This document shows, piece after piece, positions 9,163 through 16,809 of a DNA stretch of 64,000 nucleotides. The DNA lies in the NCBI GenBank assembly GCA_025455885.1, contig JALOLR010000010.1:62001-126000 (forward strand). Direction: 5' to 3'. Position 1 is the stretch's first letter. Each line of letters starts with the position of its first letter. Made by a program: the position numbers and the translations under genes. The stretch comes from Acidimicrobiales bacterium. GTDB lineage: Bacteria; Actinomycetota; Acidimicrobiia; Acidimicrobiales; Acidimicrobilacustridaceae. The notes beneath the pieces were generated by a model. That model did not search any database. It was not told the origin of the DNA and worked only from the letters and a program-made list of their open reading frames with translations.

Positions 9163-9921
9163 GTGGACGCGCCGCTGCGCTGGACCGACGACCACTGCCA
9201 TCTCGACCACGACGGGGATGCCTCCGCAGCCGTGGCCGATGCCCGCGCCGCCGGCGTGCTGCGGCTCGTCGACGTGGGCACCGACCTCGCCAGCTCCCGG
9301 CGCGCGCTCGAGACGGCCAGGACCGTCGAGGGGGTGTGGGCGACGGCCGGTCTCCACCCCCACGACGCCACCGCCGGCCTCGACGGCATCGAGGACCTCC
9401 TCGACGAGCCGGAGGTCGTGGCCGTCGGCGAGTGCGGGCTCGACTACCACTACGACCACTCGCCCCGAGCCGTCCAACGCGAGGTCTTCGCCGCCCAGGT
9501 GGCCTGGGCGCACCGTCACGACCTGGCGCTGGTGGTCCACACCCGCGAGGCCTGGGACGACACCCTCTCGATCCTGGTCGCGGAGGGTGTGCCCGAGCGC
9601 ACCGTCATCCACTGCTTCAGCGGCGGCCCGGAGGAGGCGAGGCGGTTCCTCGACGTCGGCGCCCACCTCTCGTTCAGCGGCATCGTCACCTTCCCCAGCG
9701 CCGCGGAGGTGCGCGAGGCGGCGGTGTCGTGCCCTGCCGACCGGCTGCTCGTGGAGACCGATGCGCCCTACCTGGCCCCGGTACCTCACCGCGGTCGCCG
9801 CAACGCCCCCGCCCTGGTCCCGGTGGTGGGGGCGGCGGTGGCCGCCGCCCGCGGTGACGACCCCGCCGCCGTGGCCGCGACGACCTGGGCGAACGCCGAG
9901 CGGGTGTACCGCCTGGTCTGA
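9163..9921 (+). CDS. tatD: TatD-family metal-dependent hydrolase
   Basis: A 252-residue TIM-barrel hydrolase of the TatD/YcfH family, cytosolic DNases in characterised members. All metal ligands are visible: DDHCHLDHD (HxH), the Glu in GECGLDYHYDHS, His in VVHTREAWDD, His in VIHCFSGGPEE and Asp in LLVETDAPYLAP. The GTG start lies 5 bases after the metG stop, so it is co-transcribed with metG. The metG-tatD-rpf order is the same as in mycobacteria. Confidence 0.94.
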   Translation: MDAPLRWTDDHCHLDHDGDASAAVADARAAGVLRLVDVGTDLASSRRALETARTVEGVWATAGLHPHDATAGLDGIEDLLDEPEVVAVGECGLDYHYDHSPRAVQREVFAAQVAWAHRHDLALVVHTREAWDDTLSILVAEGVPERTVIHCFSGGPEEARRFLDVGAHLSFSGIVTFPSAAEVREAAVSCPADRLLVETDAPYLAPVPHRGRRNAPALVPVVGAAVAAARGDDPAAVAATTWANAERVYRLV

Positions 9922-9949
9922 GCGGGTGCCCGACGTCACATGACGAAAG

Positions 9950-9978
9950 TTGCGGTTGTGTTGCGATCTGTTTAGGGT
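9950..9978 (+). promoter_or_regulatory. Promoter of the rpf gene (TTGCGG-N17-TAGGGT)
   Basis: A -35-like TTGCGG and a -10 TAGGGT with exactly 17 bases between them lie in the tatD-rpf gap. Transcription would begin near 9985, leaving a 5' leader of about 50 bases. That is too short for the c-di-AMP riboswitch often found before actinobacterial rpf genes. Confidence 0.55.
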
Positions 9979-10037
9979 CGACACCTGGCTCCGGGCGGAG
10001 TTGACGACGGACGCGCTGCGTCCGGCGCGGCCACGCC

Positions 10038-10697
10038 GTGGACCCCGTCCTGTCGTCGCACCAAGGGATCACCGCCCTGAACGGTTCCACCGCTCCGTCG
10101 CAGCGTCGCCTGATCGTCGCCCTCGTGGTGACGGTCGTCTGCCTGCCGCTCCTCGGACTCCAGCTCCTCGACCGAGGGGCAGGGTCGTCCGACGCGGCGA
10201 TGGTGAGCACCGACGGTGGCGACCCGAGCCTCATCGCCGCCCGGGCGCCCTCCACGACCGTCCCCACCACGGTGGAGCCGACCGTCGCTCCGGTCGAGGA
10301 GCCCACCACGACCGAGGCCCCGACCACCACGGCGGCGCCGACCACGACCGCCGCCCCCCGCACGACGACCACGACCGCCGCGCCGCCGCCTCCGCCACCG
10401 CCCCCTCCTCCTCCGCCCCCGCCGCCCCCCCCGGCGCCGACGGTGAGCGCCGGCAGCGACTGGGACCGCCTCGCGCAGTGCGAGAGCGGCGGCAACTGGG
10501 CCATGAACAGTGGCAACGGCTACTCCGGCGGCCTCCAGTTCCACCCCGACACCTGGAACCGCCACGGCGGCGGGGCCTTCGCTCCGTACGCCTACCAGGC
10601 CTCCCGGGAGCAGCAGATCGTCGTCGGCGAGCGGGTCCGGGCCACGCAGGGCTGGGGGGCCTGGCCGGCGTGCTCTCGCAAGCTCGGCCTGCGCTGA
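10038..10697 (+). CDS. Resuscitation-promoting factor-like transglycosylase
   Basis: A 219-residue exported peptidoglycan hydrolase. Residues 24-44 form an uncleaved or signal helix, followed by a Thr/Ala/Glu/Pro linker and an uninterrupted run of 17 prolines (residues 116-132). The C-terminal Rpf domain (about 140-217) has the lysozyme-like core [15 protein letters not shown] with catalytic Glu149, [11 protein letters not shown] and a C-terminal Cys partner. Rpf enzymes cleave glycan strands and wake dormant cells. The DUF348/G5 repeats of mycobacterial RpfB are absent, although the gene holds the rpfB position between tatD and rsmA. The start is the GTG at 10038. Confidence 0.92.
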   Translation: MDPVLSSHQGITALNGSTAPSQRRLIVALVVTVVCLPLLGLQLLDRGAGSSDAAMVSTDGGDPSLIAARAPSTTVPTTVEPTVAPVEEPTTTEAPTTTAAPTTTAAPRTTTTTAAPPPPPPPPPPPPPPPPPAPTVSAGSDWDRLAQCESGGNWAMNSGNGYSGGLQFHPDTWNRHGGGAFAPYAYQASREQQIVVGERVRATQGWGAWPACSRKLGLR

Positions 10698-10755
10698 GCG
10701 GGCCGCGCACTCTCGCCAGGCCGACACCTGCTCCGCGGGGCCGGGTCGTGGTGAC

Positions 10756-11586
10756 GTGACCCTCACGCGCTCGCAGGTGGTCGAGCTCCTCGACCGCCAC
10801 GGTCTGGCGCCGAGCCGGGCGCTCGGGCAGAACTTCGTGGTCGATCCCAACACGGTGCGCCGCATCGTCCGCGTCGCCGAGGTGCACCCCGGCGACCCGG
10901 TCGTCGAGATCGGGCCCGGCGTGGGCTCGCTCACGACCGCGCTGGCCGAAGCGGGGGCGGAGGTCGTGGCGGTCGAGCTCGACCGCCACCTCATCGCGCC
11001 GCTCACGGAGGTCGTCGGCCCGCTCGGGGTGCGGGTGGTCCGCGGCGACGCGCTGGAGGTGGACTGGGGCGAGGTGCTGGCGGGGCACCCGCGTTGGGCG
11101 CTGGTCGCCAACCTGCCCTACAACGTGGCCACCACCGTCGTGCTGCACCTCCTCGACGAGGTGCCTGCCGTCGACCCGATGGTCGTCATGGTCCAGCGCG
11201 AGGTCGGTGAGCGGTTGGCGGCCCCACCGGGGACCCGCACCTACGGCATCCCGTCGGTGAAGCTGTCCCTGTGGGCGACGGCCGAGGTCGTGGCCCGGGT
11301 GCCGGCGACCGTGTTCCTCCCGCCGCCGAAGGTCGAGTCGGTCCTCGTGCGCATCCGTCGTCGCCCCGTCCCCGCGGTCGACAGCGACCGGGAGGTGCTG
11401 TTCTCCCTGGTCCGCCAGGCGTTCGGCCAGCGGCGCAAGATGCTCCGGCGCTCGCTCGCCGACCGGGTCTCGCCCGCGCAGTTCGCCCGGGCCGGCATCG
11501 CCCCCGAGTCGCGTCCGGAGGAGCTCGGCATCGAGGCGTGGGGGGCGCTCACCGACGCCGTCGTGGCCGGACCTGTGCCAGGGTGA
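10756..11586 (+). CDS. rsmA: 16S rRNA (adenine1518/1519-N6)-dimethyltransferase
   Basis: A 276-residue KsgA/RsmA enzyme that dimethylates two adjacent adenines in the 3' hairpin of 16S rRNA late in 30S assembly. The motifs are LGQNFVVDPNTVRRI (substrate and SAM entry), VVEIGPGVGSLTTALAEAG (SAM motif I) and NLPYNVATTVVLHLL (motif IV, NLPY). The GTG at 10756 fits the family start; upstream in-frame residues are not conserved. It lies 58 bases after rpf and 4 bases before ispE. Confidence 0.96.
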   Translation: MTLTRSQVVELLDRHGLAPSRALGQNFVVDPNTVRRIVRVAEVHPGDPVVEIGPGVGSLTTALAEAGAEVVAVELDRHLIAPLTEVVGPLGVRVVRGDALEVDWGEVLAGHPRWALVANLPYNVATTVVLHLLDEVPAVDPMVVMVQREVGERLAAPPGTRTYGIPSVKLSLWATAEVVARVPATVFLPPPKVESVLVRIRRRPVPAVDSDREVLFSLVRQAFGQRRKMLRRSLADRVSPAQFARAGIAPESRPEELGIEAWGALTDAVVAGPVPG

Positions 11587-11590
11587 CGCG

Positions 11591-12316
11591 ATGAGCGCCC
11601 CGACCACCGTCACCGCGCCGGCGAAGCTCACCCTCACCCTGCGGATGACCGGCCTGCGCGACGACGGCTACCACCTCATCGACGCCGAGATGGTGACCCT
11701 CGACCTCGCCGACACGTTGCGGATCGACCCGTCCGGCGACGGCCTGGAGCTGCTCGACGCCCACACCGGCCTGGCCCACGACGTCGGCGCGGGCGACGAC
11801 AACCTGGTGCGGAGGGCGCTGGTCCTCGCCGGTCGCCGGGCCCACGTCGTGGTCACCAAGCGCATCCCCGCCGGGGCCGGCCTCGGCGGCGGCTCGGCGG
11901 ACGCCGCCGCGGTGCTGCGCTGGGCGGGGCACACCGACCTCGTGGCGGCGGCGGCGCTCGGCGCGGACATCGCCTTCTGCCTCGTCGGGGGCCGGGCCCG
12001 GGTCACCGGCATCGGCGAGATCGTCGAGCCGCTCCCGTTCGAGGCGCGCACGCTGACGTTGCTCACCCCGCCGTTCGGGTGCTCCACCCCCGCCGTGTAC
12101 CGGGCCTGGGACGACCTCGGCGGCCCCGTCGGCGACCACGGCAACGACCTCGAACCCGCCGCGTTGGTCGTCGAGCCCCGTCTCGCTGAGTGGCGCGACC
12201 GCCTCGGCGACGCCACCGGCCTCCGGCCGCGGCTCGCCGGCTCGGGTTCCACGTGGTTCGTGGACGGGGCGTTCCCCGGCGACGGCCGCATCGTCGCCCG
12301 GACCGTTCCCGCCTGA
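11591..12316 (+). CDS. ispE: 4-diphosphocytidyl-2-C-methyl-D-erythritol kinase
   Basis: A 241-residue GHMP kinase, the fourth enzyme of the MEP isoprenoid pathway. It phosphorylates CDP-methylerythritol. The N-terminal substrate motif APAKLTLTLRMTGLRDDGYH and the ATP-binding PAGAGLGGGSADAAAVLRW are intact, as is the C-terminal RLAGSGSTWFV glycine motif. It is 40-50 residues shorter than many IspE proteins, mainly in the C-terminal half; nothing catalytic is missing. It is the last gene of the run, ending at a strong hairpin. Confidence 0.92.
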   Translation: MSAPTTVTAPAKLTLTLRMTGLRDDGYHLIDAEMVTLDLADTLRIDPSGDGLELLDAHTGLAHDVGAGDDNLVRRALVLAGRRAHVVVTKRIPAGAGLGGGSADAAAVLRWAGHTDLVAAAALGADIAFCLVGGRARVTGIGEIVEPLPFEARTLTLLTPPFGCSTPAVYRAWDDLGGPVGDHGNDLEPAALVVEPRLAEWRDRLGDATGLRPRLAGSGSTWFVDGAFPGDGRIVARTVPA

Positions 12317-12374
12317 GGCGGTGCCGCACTCGGGCGGGACGCTCGGGACGGTGATGTCCCCGCCCGCACGCGAA

Positions 12375-12401
12375 CCCACCCGGCGTCAGCGGCCGGGTGG
12401 G
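12375..12401. terminator. Bidirectional terminator between ispE and bS22
   Basis: A perfect 10-bp stem (CCCACCCGGC / GCCGGGTGGG) with a 7-base loop lies between the convergent ispE and bS22 genes. Confidence 0.7.
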
Positions 12402-12447
12402 GGAGGGGTGGACGTGGCTGGTGGGCGAGCGCCCCGCGGACGGGGGA

Positions 12448-12549
12448 CTACTTGCCGGCGGCGCGACGCTGGAAACGGGTGCGCTTGAGCATCTTGCGAT
12501 GCTTCTTCTTGCGCATCCGCTTGCGCCGCTTCTTGATCAGGGAACCCAT
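12448..12549 (-). CDS. Small ribosomal subunit protein bS22
   Basis: A 33-residue, extremely basic protein (MGSLIKKRRKRMRKKKHRK at the start, ending RRAAGK). It matches the actinobacterial bS22 / AURKAIP1-COX24 type ribosomal protein in length and pattern. It binds the 30S subunit near the decoding region. The gene is very short and easily missed, but the Lys/Arg pattern and exact 33-residue length are diagnostic. It is transcribed leftward, alone, and converges on ispE. Confidence 0.93.
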   Translation of the reverse strand: MGSLIKKRRKRMRKKKHRKMLKRTRFQRRAAGK

Positions 12550-12641
12550 GAGGGCGATGACCCTATCGGGCGAGGCCCCCGTCGTGCGAAAGCGTCGCCG
12601 GCCGGCGGGGTGCTGCCGGCGCCGGCGGTCGGGAGGCGGGC

Positions 12642-12712
12642 TCGGGGGCAGGGACTCGAACCCCGAAGACCAGGACCAAAACCTGGCGTGTTGCCAATTA
12701 CACCACCCCCGA
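12642..12712 (-). tRNA. tRNA-Gln (anticodon TTG)
   Basis: A 71-nt cloverleaf on the minus strand: acceptor TCGGGGG/CCCCCGA, anticodon stem CCAGG/CCTGG with loop TTTTGGT (anticodon TTG), and a T-arm with TTCGAGT. No CCA is encoded. Confidence 0.96.
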
Positions 12713-12776
12713 AGGATTGCGCCGACGGTACCACCGCGGGTCTCCGGGGCCCCCGGCGCCGCAGTAGAAAGGGGCG

Positions 12777-13883
12777 ATGGAGCGAACCCTGTCCGCCGTC
12801 GTCCTCGCCGCCGGAGAGGGGACGCGGATGCGTTCGTCCCGGCCGAAGCCGCTCCACCTGCTCTGCGGCCGGGCCATGGTGCTCTACGTCCTCGACGCCC
12901 TCGAGCTGTGCGACGTGCGTCGCGCCGTCGTGGTCGTCGGCCACGGGGCGGAGCGGGTCACGAAGAAGCTGGTCGACGAGGCGCCCCACCTCCCGCTCGA
13001 GTTCGTCGAGCAGCACGTCCAGCGCGGCACCGGCGACGCCGTCAGCGTTGGGCTCACGGCGTTCCCCGCCGAGGACCTCGACGACGCCGACGCCGACCTG
13101 CTGGTGCTGCCGGGTGACACGCCGCTGCTGCGGCCGGACTCCCTCGCCGCCCTCGTCGCCGCTCACCGGGCCGCCGATGCGGCCTGCACGGTGCTGACCG
13201 CCCACGTCGCCGACCCGACCGGCTACGGGCGGGTGGTCCGCGGACGCGACGAGCGCGTCGACCGCATCGTCGAGCAGGCCGACGCCACCGAGGCCGAACT
13301 GGCCATCGACGAGGTCAACACGTCGATCTACTGCTTCCGGGCCAGCGTCCTGGCCCCGGCGCTGCGCCGTCTCAGCCCCGAGAACGCACAGGGCGAGTAC
13401 TACCTGACCGACGTGGTGGAGGTGCTCGCCGCGGCCGGGTACACGGTCGCCGCCCTCGCCGTCGCCGACCCCGCCGACACCCAGGGCGTGAACGACCGAC
13501 TGCAGCTCGCCGTGGCCGAGGCCGAGCTGCGGCGTCGGACGAACGAGGCCTGGATGCGACGCGGCGTCACGATGGTCGACCCCTCCCGGACGTCGGTGGA
13601 CGCCACCGTCGAGCTCGCCCCGGACGTGACCCTGTTCCCCGGCACGATGCTCCAGGGTCGGTGCCGCATCGGCTCGGGCGCCGAGATCGGCCCCAACACG
13701 AGGCTGGTCGATTGCGTGGTGGGCGCCGGGTCGGTCGTCGAGCACACCGTGGGCCGCGACGCCGACGTGGGCAGCGCCGCCGTGGTCGGACCGTTCGCGT
13801 CGCTCGAGCCGGGGAGCCGGGTCCCCGACGGTGCGCGGACCGGCGCGTTCTACACTGCGGGTCCGGCCGACCGGGCCGAGTAG
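12777..13883 (+). CDS. glmU: GlmU-like UDP-GlcNAc pyrophosphorylase, C-terminally shortened
   Basis: A 368-residue protein. Residues 1-230 are a full pyrophosphorylase domain: VVLAAGEGTRMRSSRPKPLH, the LPGDTPLLRPDSL metal site, QGEYYLTDVVE, and N in QGVNDRLQLA. This domain makes UDP-GlcNAc for peptidoglycan. The left-handed beta-helix that follows has only its first hexapeptide turns and stops at GPFASLEPGSRVPDGARTGA. The acetyltransferase active site (the His/Lys/Tyr/Asn set near E. coli 351-392) is therefore missing. Normal GlmU is about 450-490 residues. No remnant is visible in the 33 bases before prs. The ATG has AAAGGGG upstream. Confidence 0.88.
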   Translation: MERTLSAVVLAAGEGTRMRSSRPKPLHLLCGRAMVLYVLDALELCDVRRAVVVVGHGAERVTKKLVDEAPHLPLEFVEQHVQRGTGDAVSVGLTAFPAEDLDDADADLLVLPGDTPLLRPDSLAALVAAHRAADAACTVLTAHVADPTGYGRVVRGRDERVDRIVEQADATEAELAIDEVNTSIYCFRASVLAPALRRLSPENAQGEYYLTDVVEVLAAAGYTVAALAVADPADTQGVNDRLQLAVAEAELRRRTNEAWMRRGVTMVDPSRTSVDATVELAPDVTLFPGTMLQGRCRIGSGAEIGPNTRLVDCVVGAGSVVEHTVGRDADVGSAAVVGPFASLEPGSRVPDGARTGAFYTAGPADRAE

Positions 13884-13916
13884 TCCCGCCCGTCTCCGAC
13901 ACGCCAGGGGATGTCC

Positions 13917-14897
13917 ATGGAGCTGGTCACCAAGAAGCGTCTCCACCTCGTCTCGGGGCGGGCCAACCTCGCCCTCGCCGAGGAGATCGCCGAACGGCTC
14001 GGGATCACCCTCGGCCACGCCAACCTCGGCCAGTTCGCCAACGGGGAGCTGCACTGCCGCTTCGGGGAGTCGGTGCGGGGCTCGGACGTCTTCATCATGC
14101 AGAGCCACACGGGCGCCGAGGGGATGTCGGTCAACGACGCGCTGATGGAGCAGCTGATCATGGTCGACGCCGCCAAGCGGGCGTCGGCGAAGCGCATCAC
14201 CGCAGTGGCGCCCTTCTACGGCTACGCCCGCCAGGACCGCAAGTCCGAGGGTCGTGAGCCGATCACCGCCAAGCTGGTGGCCAACATGTTCAAGGTCGCC
14301 GGTGCCAAGCGCCTGATCAGCGTCGATCTGCACTCCGGGCAGATCCAGGGCTTCTTCGACGGCCCGGTCGACCACCTGACGGCGATGCCGGTGCTGGTCG
14401 AGCACATGAAGCAGCTCGGTGACGACCTGGTGGTGGTGTCCCCCGACGCCGGGCGGGTGAAGGTGGCCGAGCGCTACGCCAACGCCCTGCACGCCGACCT
14501 GGCCATCGTCCACAAGCGCCGCGTGAAGGGGCAGAAGAACGCCGTCGAGGCCCGCGACGTCGTCGGCGAGGTCGAGGGGCGCACGTGCGTGCTCATCGAC
14601 GACATGATCGACACGGGCGGCACGATCGTGGCCGCCGCGGAGCAGCTCAAGGAGCACGGCGCCGACGAGGTGCACGCCGCCTGCACCCACGCCGTGCTCT
14701 CCGGTCCCGCGATCGACCGCATCAAGAACTCGGTGCTGTCCCGTGTCATCGTCACCAACACGGTGCCGTTGCCCCCCGAGAAGCAGCTCGACCAGATCGA
14801 GGTCCTGTCGGTGGCGGGGGTGCTCGCCGATGCCATCGACGCCGTGTTCGAGGACACGTCGGTCAGCGAGATCTTCGGCGGCCACAACCAGGCGTAG
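13917..14897 (+). CDS. prs: Ribose-phosphate pyrophosphokinase
   Basis: A 326-residue PRPP synthetase making PRPP from ribose-5-phosphate and ATP for nucleotides, His, Trp and NAD. Class I motifs are present: FYGYARQDRKSEGREPIT, the flexible loop VVVSPDAGRVKVAERYA, and the PRPP-binding CVLIDDMIDTGGTIVAAAEQ. The ATG at 13917 has AGGGG six bases upstream; the ATG at 13911 adds only two residues and touches the AGGGG. The glmU-prs-rplY-pth order is conserved in actinomycetes. Confidence 0.96.
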   Translation: MELVTKKRLHLVSGRANLALAEEIAERLGITLGHANLGQFANGELHCRFGESVRGSDVFIMQSHTGAEGMSVNDALMEQLIMVDAAKRASAKRITAVAPFYGYARQDRKSEGREPITAKLVANMFKVAGAKRLISVDLHSGQIQGFFDGPVDHLTAMPVLVEHMKQLGDDLVVVSPDAGRVKVAERYANALHADLAIVHKRRVKGQKNAVEARDVVGEVEGRTCVLIDDMIDTGGTIVAAAEQLKEHGADEVHAACTHAVLSGPAIDRIKNSVLSRVIVTNTVPLPPEKQLDQIEVLSVAGVLADAIDAVFEDTSVSEIFGGHNQA

Positions 14898-14944
14898 CGC
14901 CCCGGGGCCGGGGTGGGGGATTTCCCGATCCGGGGGCCGACCGG

Positions 14945-14950
14945 TAGGCT
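14945..14950 (+). promoter_or_regulatory. -10 element (TAGGCT) before rplY
   Basis: TAGGCT lies about 60 bases before the rplY ATG; here a leader with CAGGAG ribosome-binding site follows, unlike the leaderless genes. Confidence 0.35.
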
Positions 14951-15010
14951 GTCCCGTCGGCTTCAGCCCATTCTCCCGGCCGCGCCCGTCTTCCCAGGAG
15001 CTCCCCCGTC

Positions 15011-15664
15011 ATGGAAACCGCCCTCACCGCCACCACCGGTCGCATCACCGGCTCGCGATCCTCCGGCCGGCTGCGCGAGACCGGCATGGTGCCCGGCGTC
15101 GTCTACGGCCTGGGCCGTGACGCCGTCCCGGTGGCCGTCGAGTGGTCGGACCTGCGCCGGGTGCTGAGCACCGAGGCCGGGCTCAACGCGCTGATCGACC
15201 TCGAGGTCGACGGCGAGACCGAGCTCACGCTGGTGAAGGACATGCAGCGTCACCCGGTGCGCCGCAACGTCATCCACGTCGACTTCCTCCGCCTCGACCG
15301 GAACTCACCGGTGTCGGTCGACGTGCCGGTCGTCGTCAACGGCTTCGCCAAGGACGTCGAGGACCGCAGGGGCATCGTCGACCAGCAGATGAAGACGCTG
15401 ACGGTGAACGCCAAGCCCGCCGACATCCCCACCCAGTTCGAGACCAACGTCGACGAGCTCACGATCGGCGGGGTCATCACCGTCGGCGACATCGAGCTCC
15501 CCGAGGGCGTCACCACCGACGTGCCCCTCGACGCTCCGGTGGTGGTCGGGGTCGGTACCCGCTTCACCGTCCTGTCCGACCACGGTCTCGACCTCGACAC
15601 CCCCGAGGGCGAAGAGGCCGGCGGCGAGGGCGACGAGGCGGCCGAGGGCGGCGCCGAGGACTGA
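15011..15664 (+). CDS. rplY: Large ribosomal subunit protein bL25 (CTC form)
   Basis: A 217-residue bL25/CTC protein that binds 5S rRNA. The N-terminal L25 domain (residues 5-92) shows GSRSSGRLRETGMVPGVVYG and MQRHPVRRNVIHVDFL. The second TL5/CTC beta domain runs to about 185, and a Glu/Gly/Ala-rich acidic tail follows. An AGGAG site precedes the ATG. Its stop overlaps the pth start (ATGA-type overlap at 15662-15666). Confidence 0.95.
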   Translation: METALTATTGRITGSRSSGRLRETGMVPGVVYGLGRDAVPVAVEWSDLRRVLSTEAGLNALIDLEVDGETELTLVKDMQRHPVRRNVIHVDFLRLDRNSPVSVDVPVVVNGFAKDVEDRRGIVDQQMKTLTVNAKPADIPTQFETNVDELTIGGVITVGDIELPEGVTTDVPLDAPVVVGVGTRFTVLSDHGLDLDTPEGEEAGGEGDEAAEGGAED

Positions 15665-16287
15665 TGGCGTTCGGGTCCCGGCGCGGCCAGGCGCCTCGCC
15701 GGGGGACCCCCGCCGACCTGCTCGTGGTCGGGCTCGGCAATCCGGGTCGCGAGTACGCCGGGTCCCGACACAACGTGGGGTTCGAGGTGGTCGACCTGTT
15801 GGCCCGGCGCCACGGCGCCACCCTCAAACCGGGCCGGGAGCGCTCCCTGGTCGGCGAGGTCCGCATCGACGGGGCCCGTGTCGCCCTGGCCGAGCCGTCC
15901 ACCTACATGAACCTGTCCGGCGAGGCCGTGGCCCCGCTGGTGCGCCGCTACGGCATCGACGATCCGGCGCACCTCGTCGTGGTGCACGACGAGCTCGACC
16001 TCCCGCTCGGCCGGGTGAAGGTCAAGTCGGGCGGCGGGCTGGCCGGCCACAACGGCCTGCGCTCCATCAAGGCCCACCTGCACACCGCGGACTTCGTGCG
16101 GATCCGGATCGGCGTCGGTAAGCCGCCGACGAAGGAGCAGGGCGCCGACCACGTCCTGCGCCGCCTCGGCAAGGCCGAACGGGCCGAGCTCGACGTGGCC
16201 GTCGAGGAGGCCGCCGACGCCGTCGAGGCGATCCTGGCCGACGGGGTGGACGCGGCGATGAGCTCGGTGAACGCCCGCACCACGTGA
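15664..16287 (+). CDS. pth: Peptidyl-tRNA hydrolase
   Basis: A 207-residue Pth that recycles peptidyl-tRNA released from stalled ribosomes. Motifs: VVGLGNPGREYAGSRHNVGF (catalytic His), EPSTYMNLSGEAVAPL, VVHDELDLPLGRVKVKSGGG and AGHNGLRSI. The N terminus has a 17-residue Arg/Gly-rich extension before the fold. The ATG overlaps the rplY stop, so it is translated with rplY. Confidence 0.96.
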   Translation: MAFGSRRGQAPRRGTPADLLVVGLGNPGREYAGSRHNVGFEVVDLLARRHGATLKPGRERSLVGEVRIDGARVALAEPSTYMNLSGEAVAPLVRRYGIDDPAHLVVVHDELDLPLGRVKVKSGGGLAGHNGLRSIKAHLHTADFVRIRIGVGKPPTKEQGADHVLRRLGKAERAELDVAVEEAADAVEAILADGVDAAMSSVNARTT

Positions 16288-16374
16288 TCGACGGTGGTGC
16301 CCTCCCCCCCGGTGTCGAGGCACGTCTCGCCATGCCGCCGGCCGGTGGGGGATGCGGTGCGGCCCGTCGGCTCG

Positions 16375-16806
16375 TCAGTCGGAGTGGGTGGGCGCGGCCG
16401 AGCGTCCGGGGTTGTCCTCGGTCCAGGCGGGGAGGTCGACCTCGACCGGGAGGAGTTGGTACTCGGGGTTCATGATGGCGAGCTGACCTCGGATGGCGGT
16501 CACCCTCCCTTCGGCCACGATCCGGGCCCCCAGACGGACACCGGCGATCTGTCGTCGCCCGAGGAACACCACGGTCAGGCCTCCGGTTCGGTCGGCGATG
16601 GTCAGCTCCAGGCTGGCCACCTCGGCCCAGGGCTGGACCCGCATCGCCCGCACCCGGCCGGCCACCTTGACGTGCTGCCGCCACCGGACGCCGCCGATGG
16701 GCTCGACCCCTCTGAGAGCGACCTGACCGAGCTCCTCGTAGGCGGCCTTCGTGGCCGCGAGGCGACGGGCCTCGGCTTCGCGCTCGCGGCGGCGGAACAG
16801 CGCCAC
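16375..16806 (-). CDS. OB-fold nucleic-acid-binding protein
   Basis: A 143-residue protein with a single OB-fold (about residues 45-128). The strands VKVAGRVRAMRVQPW, SLELTIADRTGGLTVVFLGR and GARIVAEGRVTAIRGQLAIMNPEYQLL resemble the RecG/aspartyl-tRNA-synthetase type anticodon-binding OB domain. The first 30 residues are charged and helical. The function is not known; nucleic-acid binding is a family inference. It is downstream of the permease gene with 3 bases between them, so probably in one transcript. Confidence 0.78.
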   Translation of the reverse strand: MALFRRREREAEARRLAATKAAYEELGQVALRGVEPIGGVRWRQHVKVAGRVRAMRVQPWAEVASLELTIADRTGGLTVVFLGRRQIAGVRLGARIVAEGRVTAIRGQLAIMNPEYQLLPVEVDLPAWTEDNPGRSAAPTHSD

Positions 16807-16809
16807 CGG

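Noticed and set aside
9922-10037. c-di-AMP riboswitch before rpf
   Set aside because: Such riboswitches precede rpf in other actinomycetes, but the leader after the promoter is only about 50 bases and shows none of the conserved stems.
12537-14885. 782-residue minus-strand reading frame
   Set aside because: Antisense shadow of glmU and prs created by GC-rich third positions.
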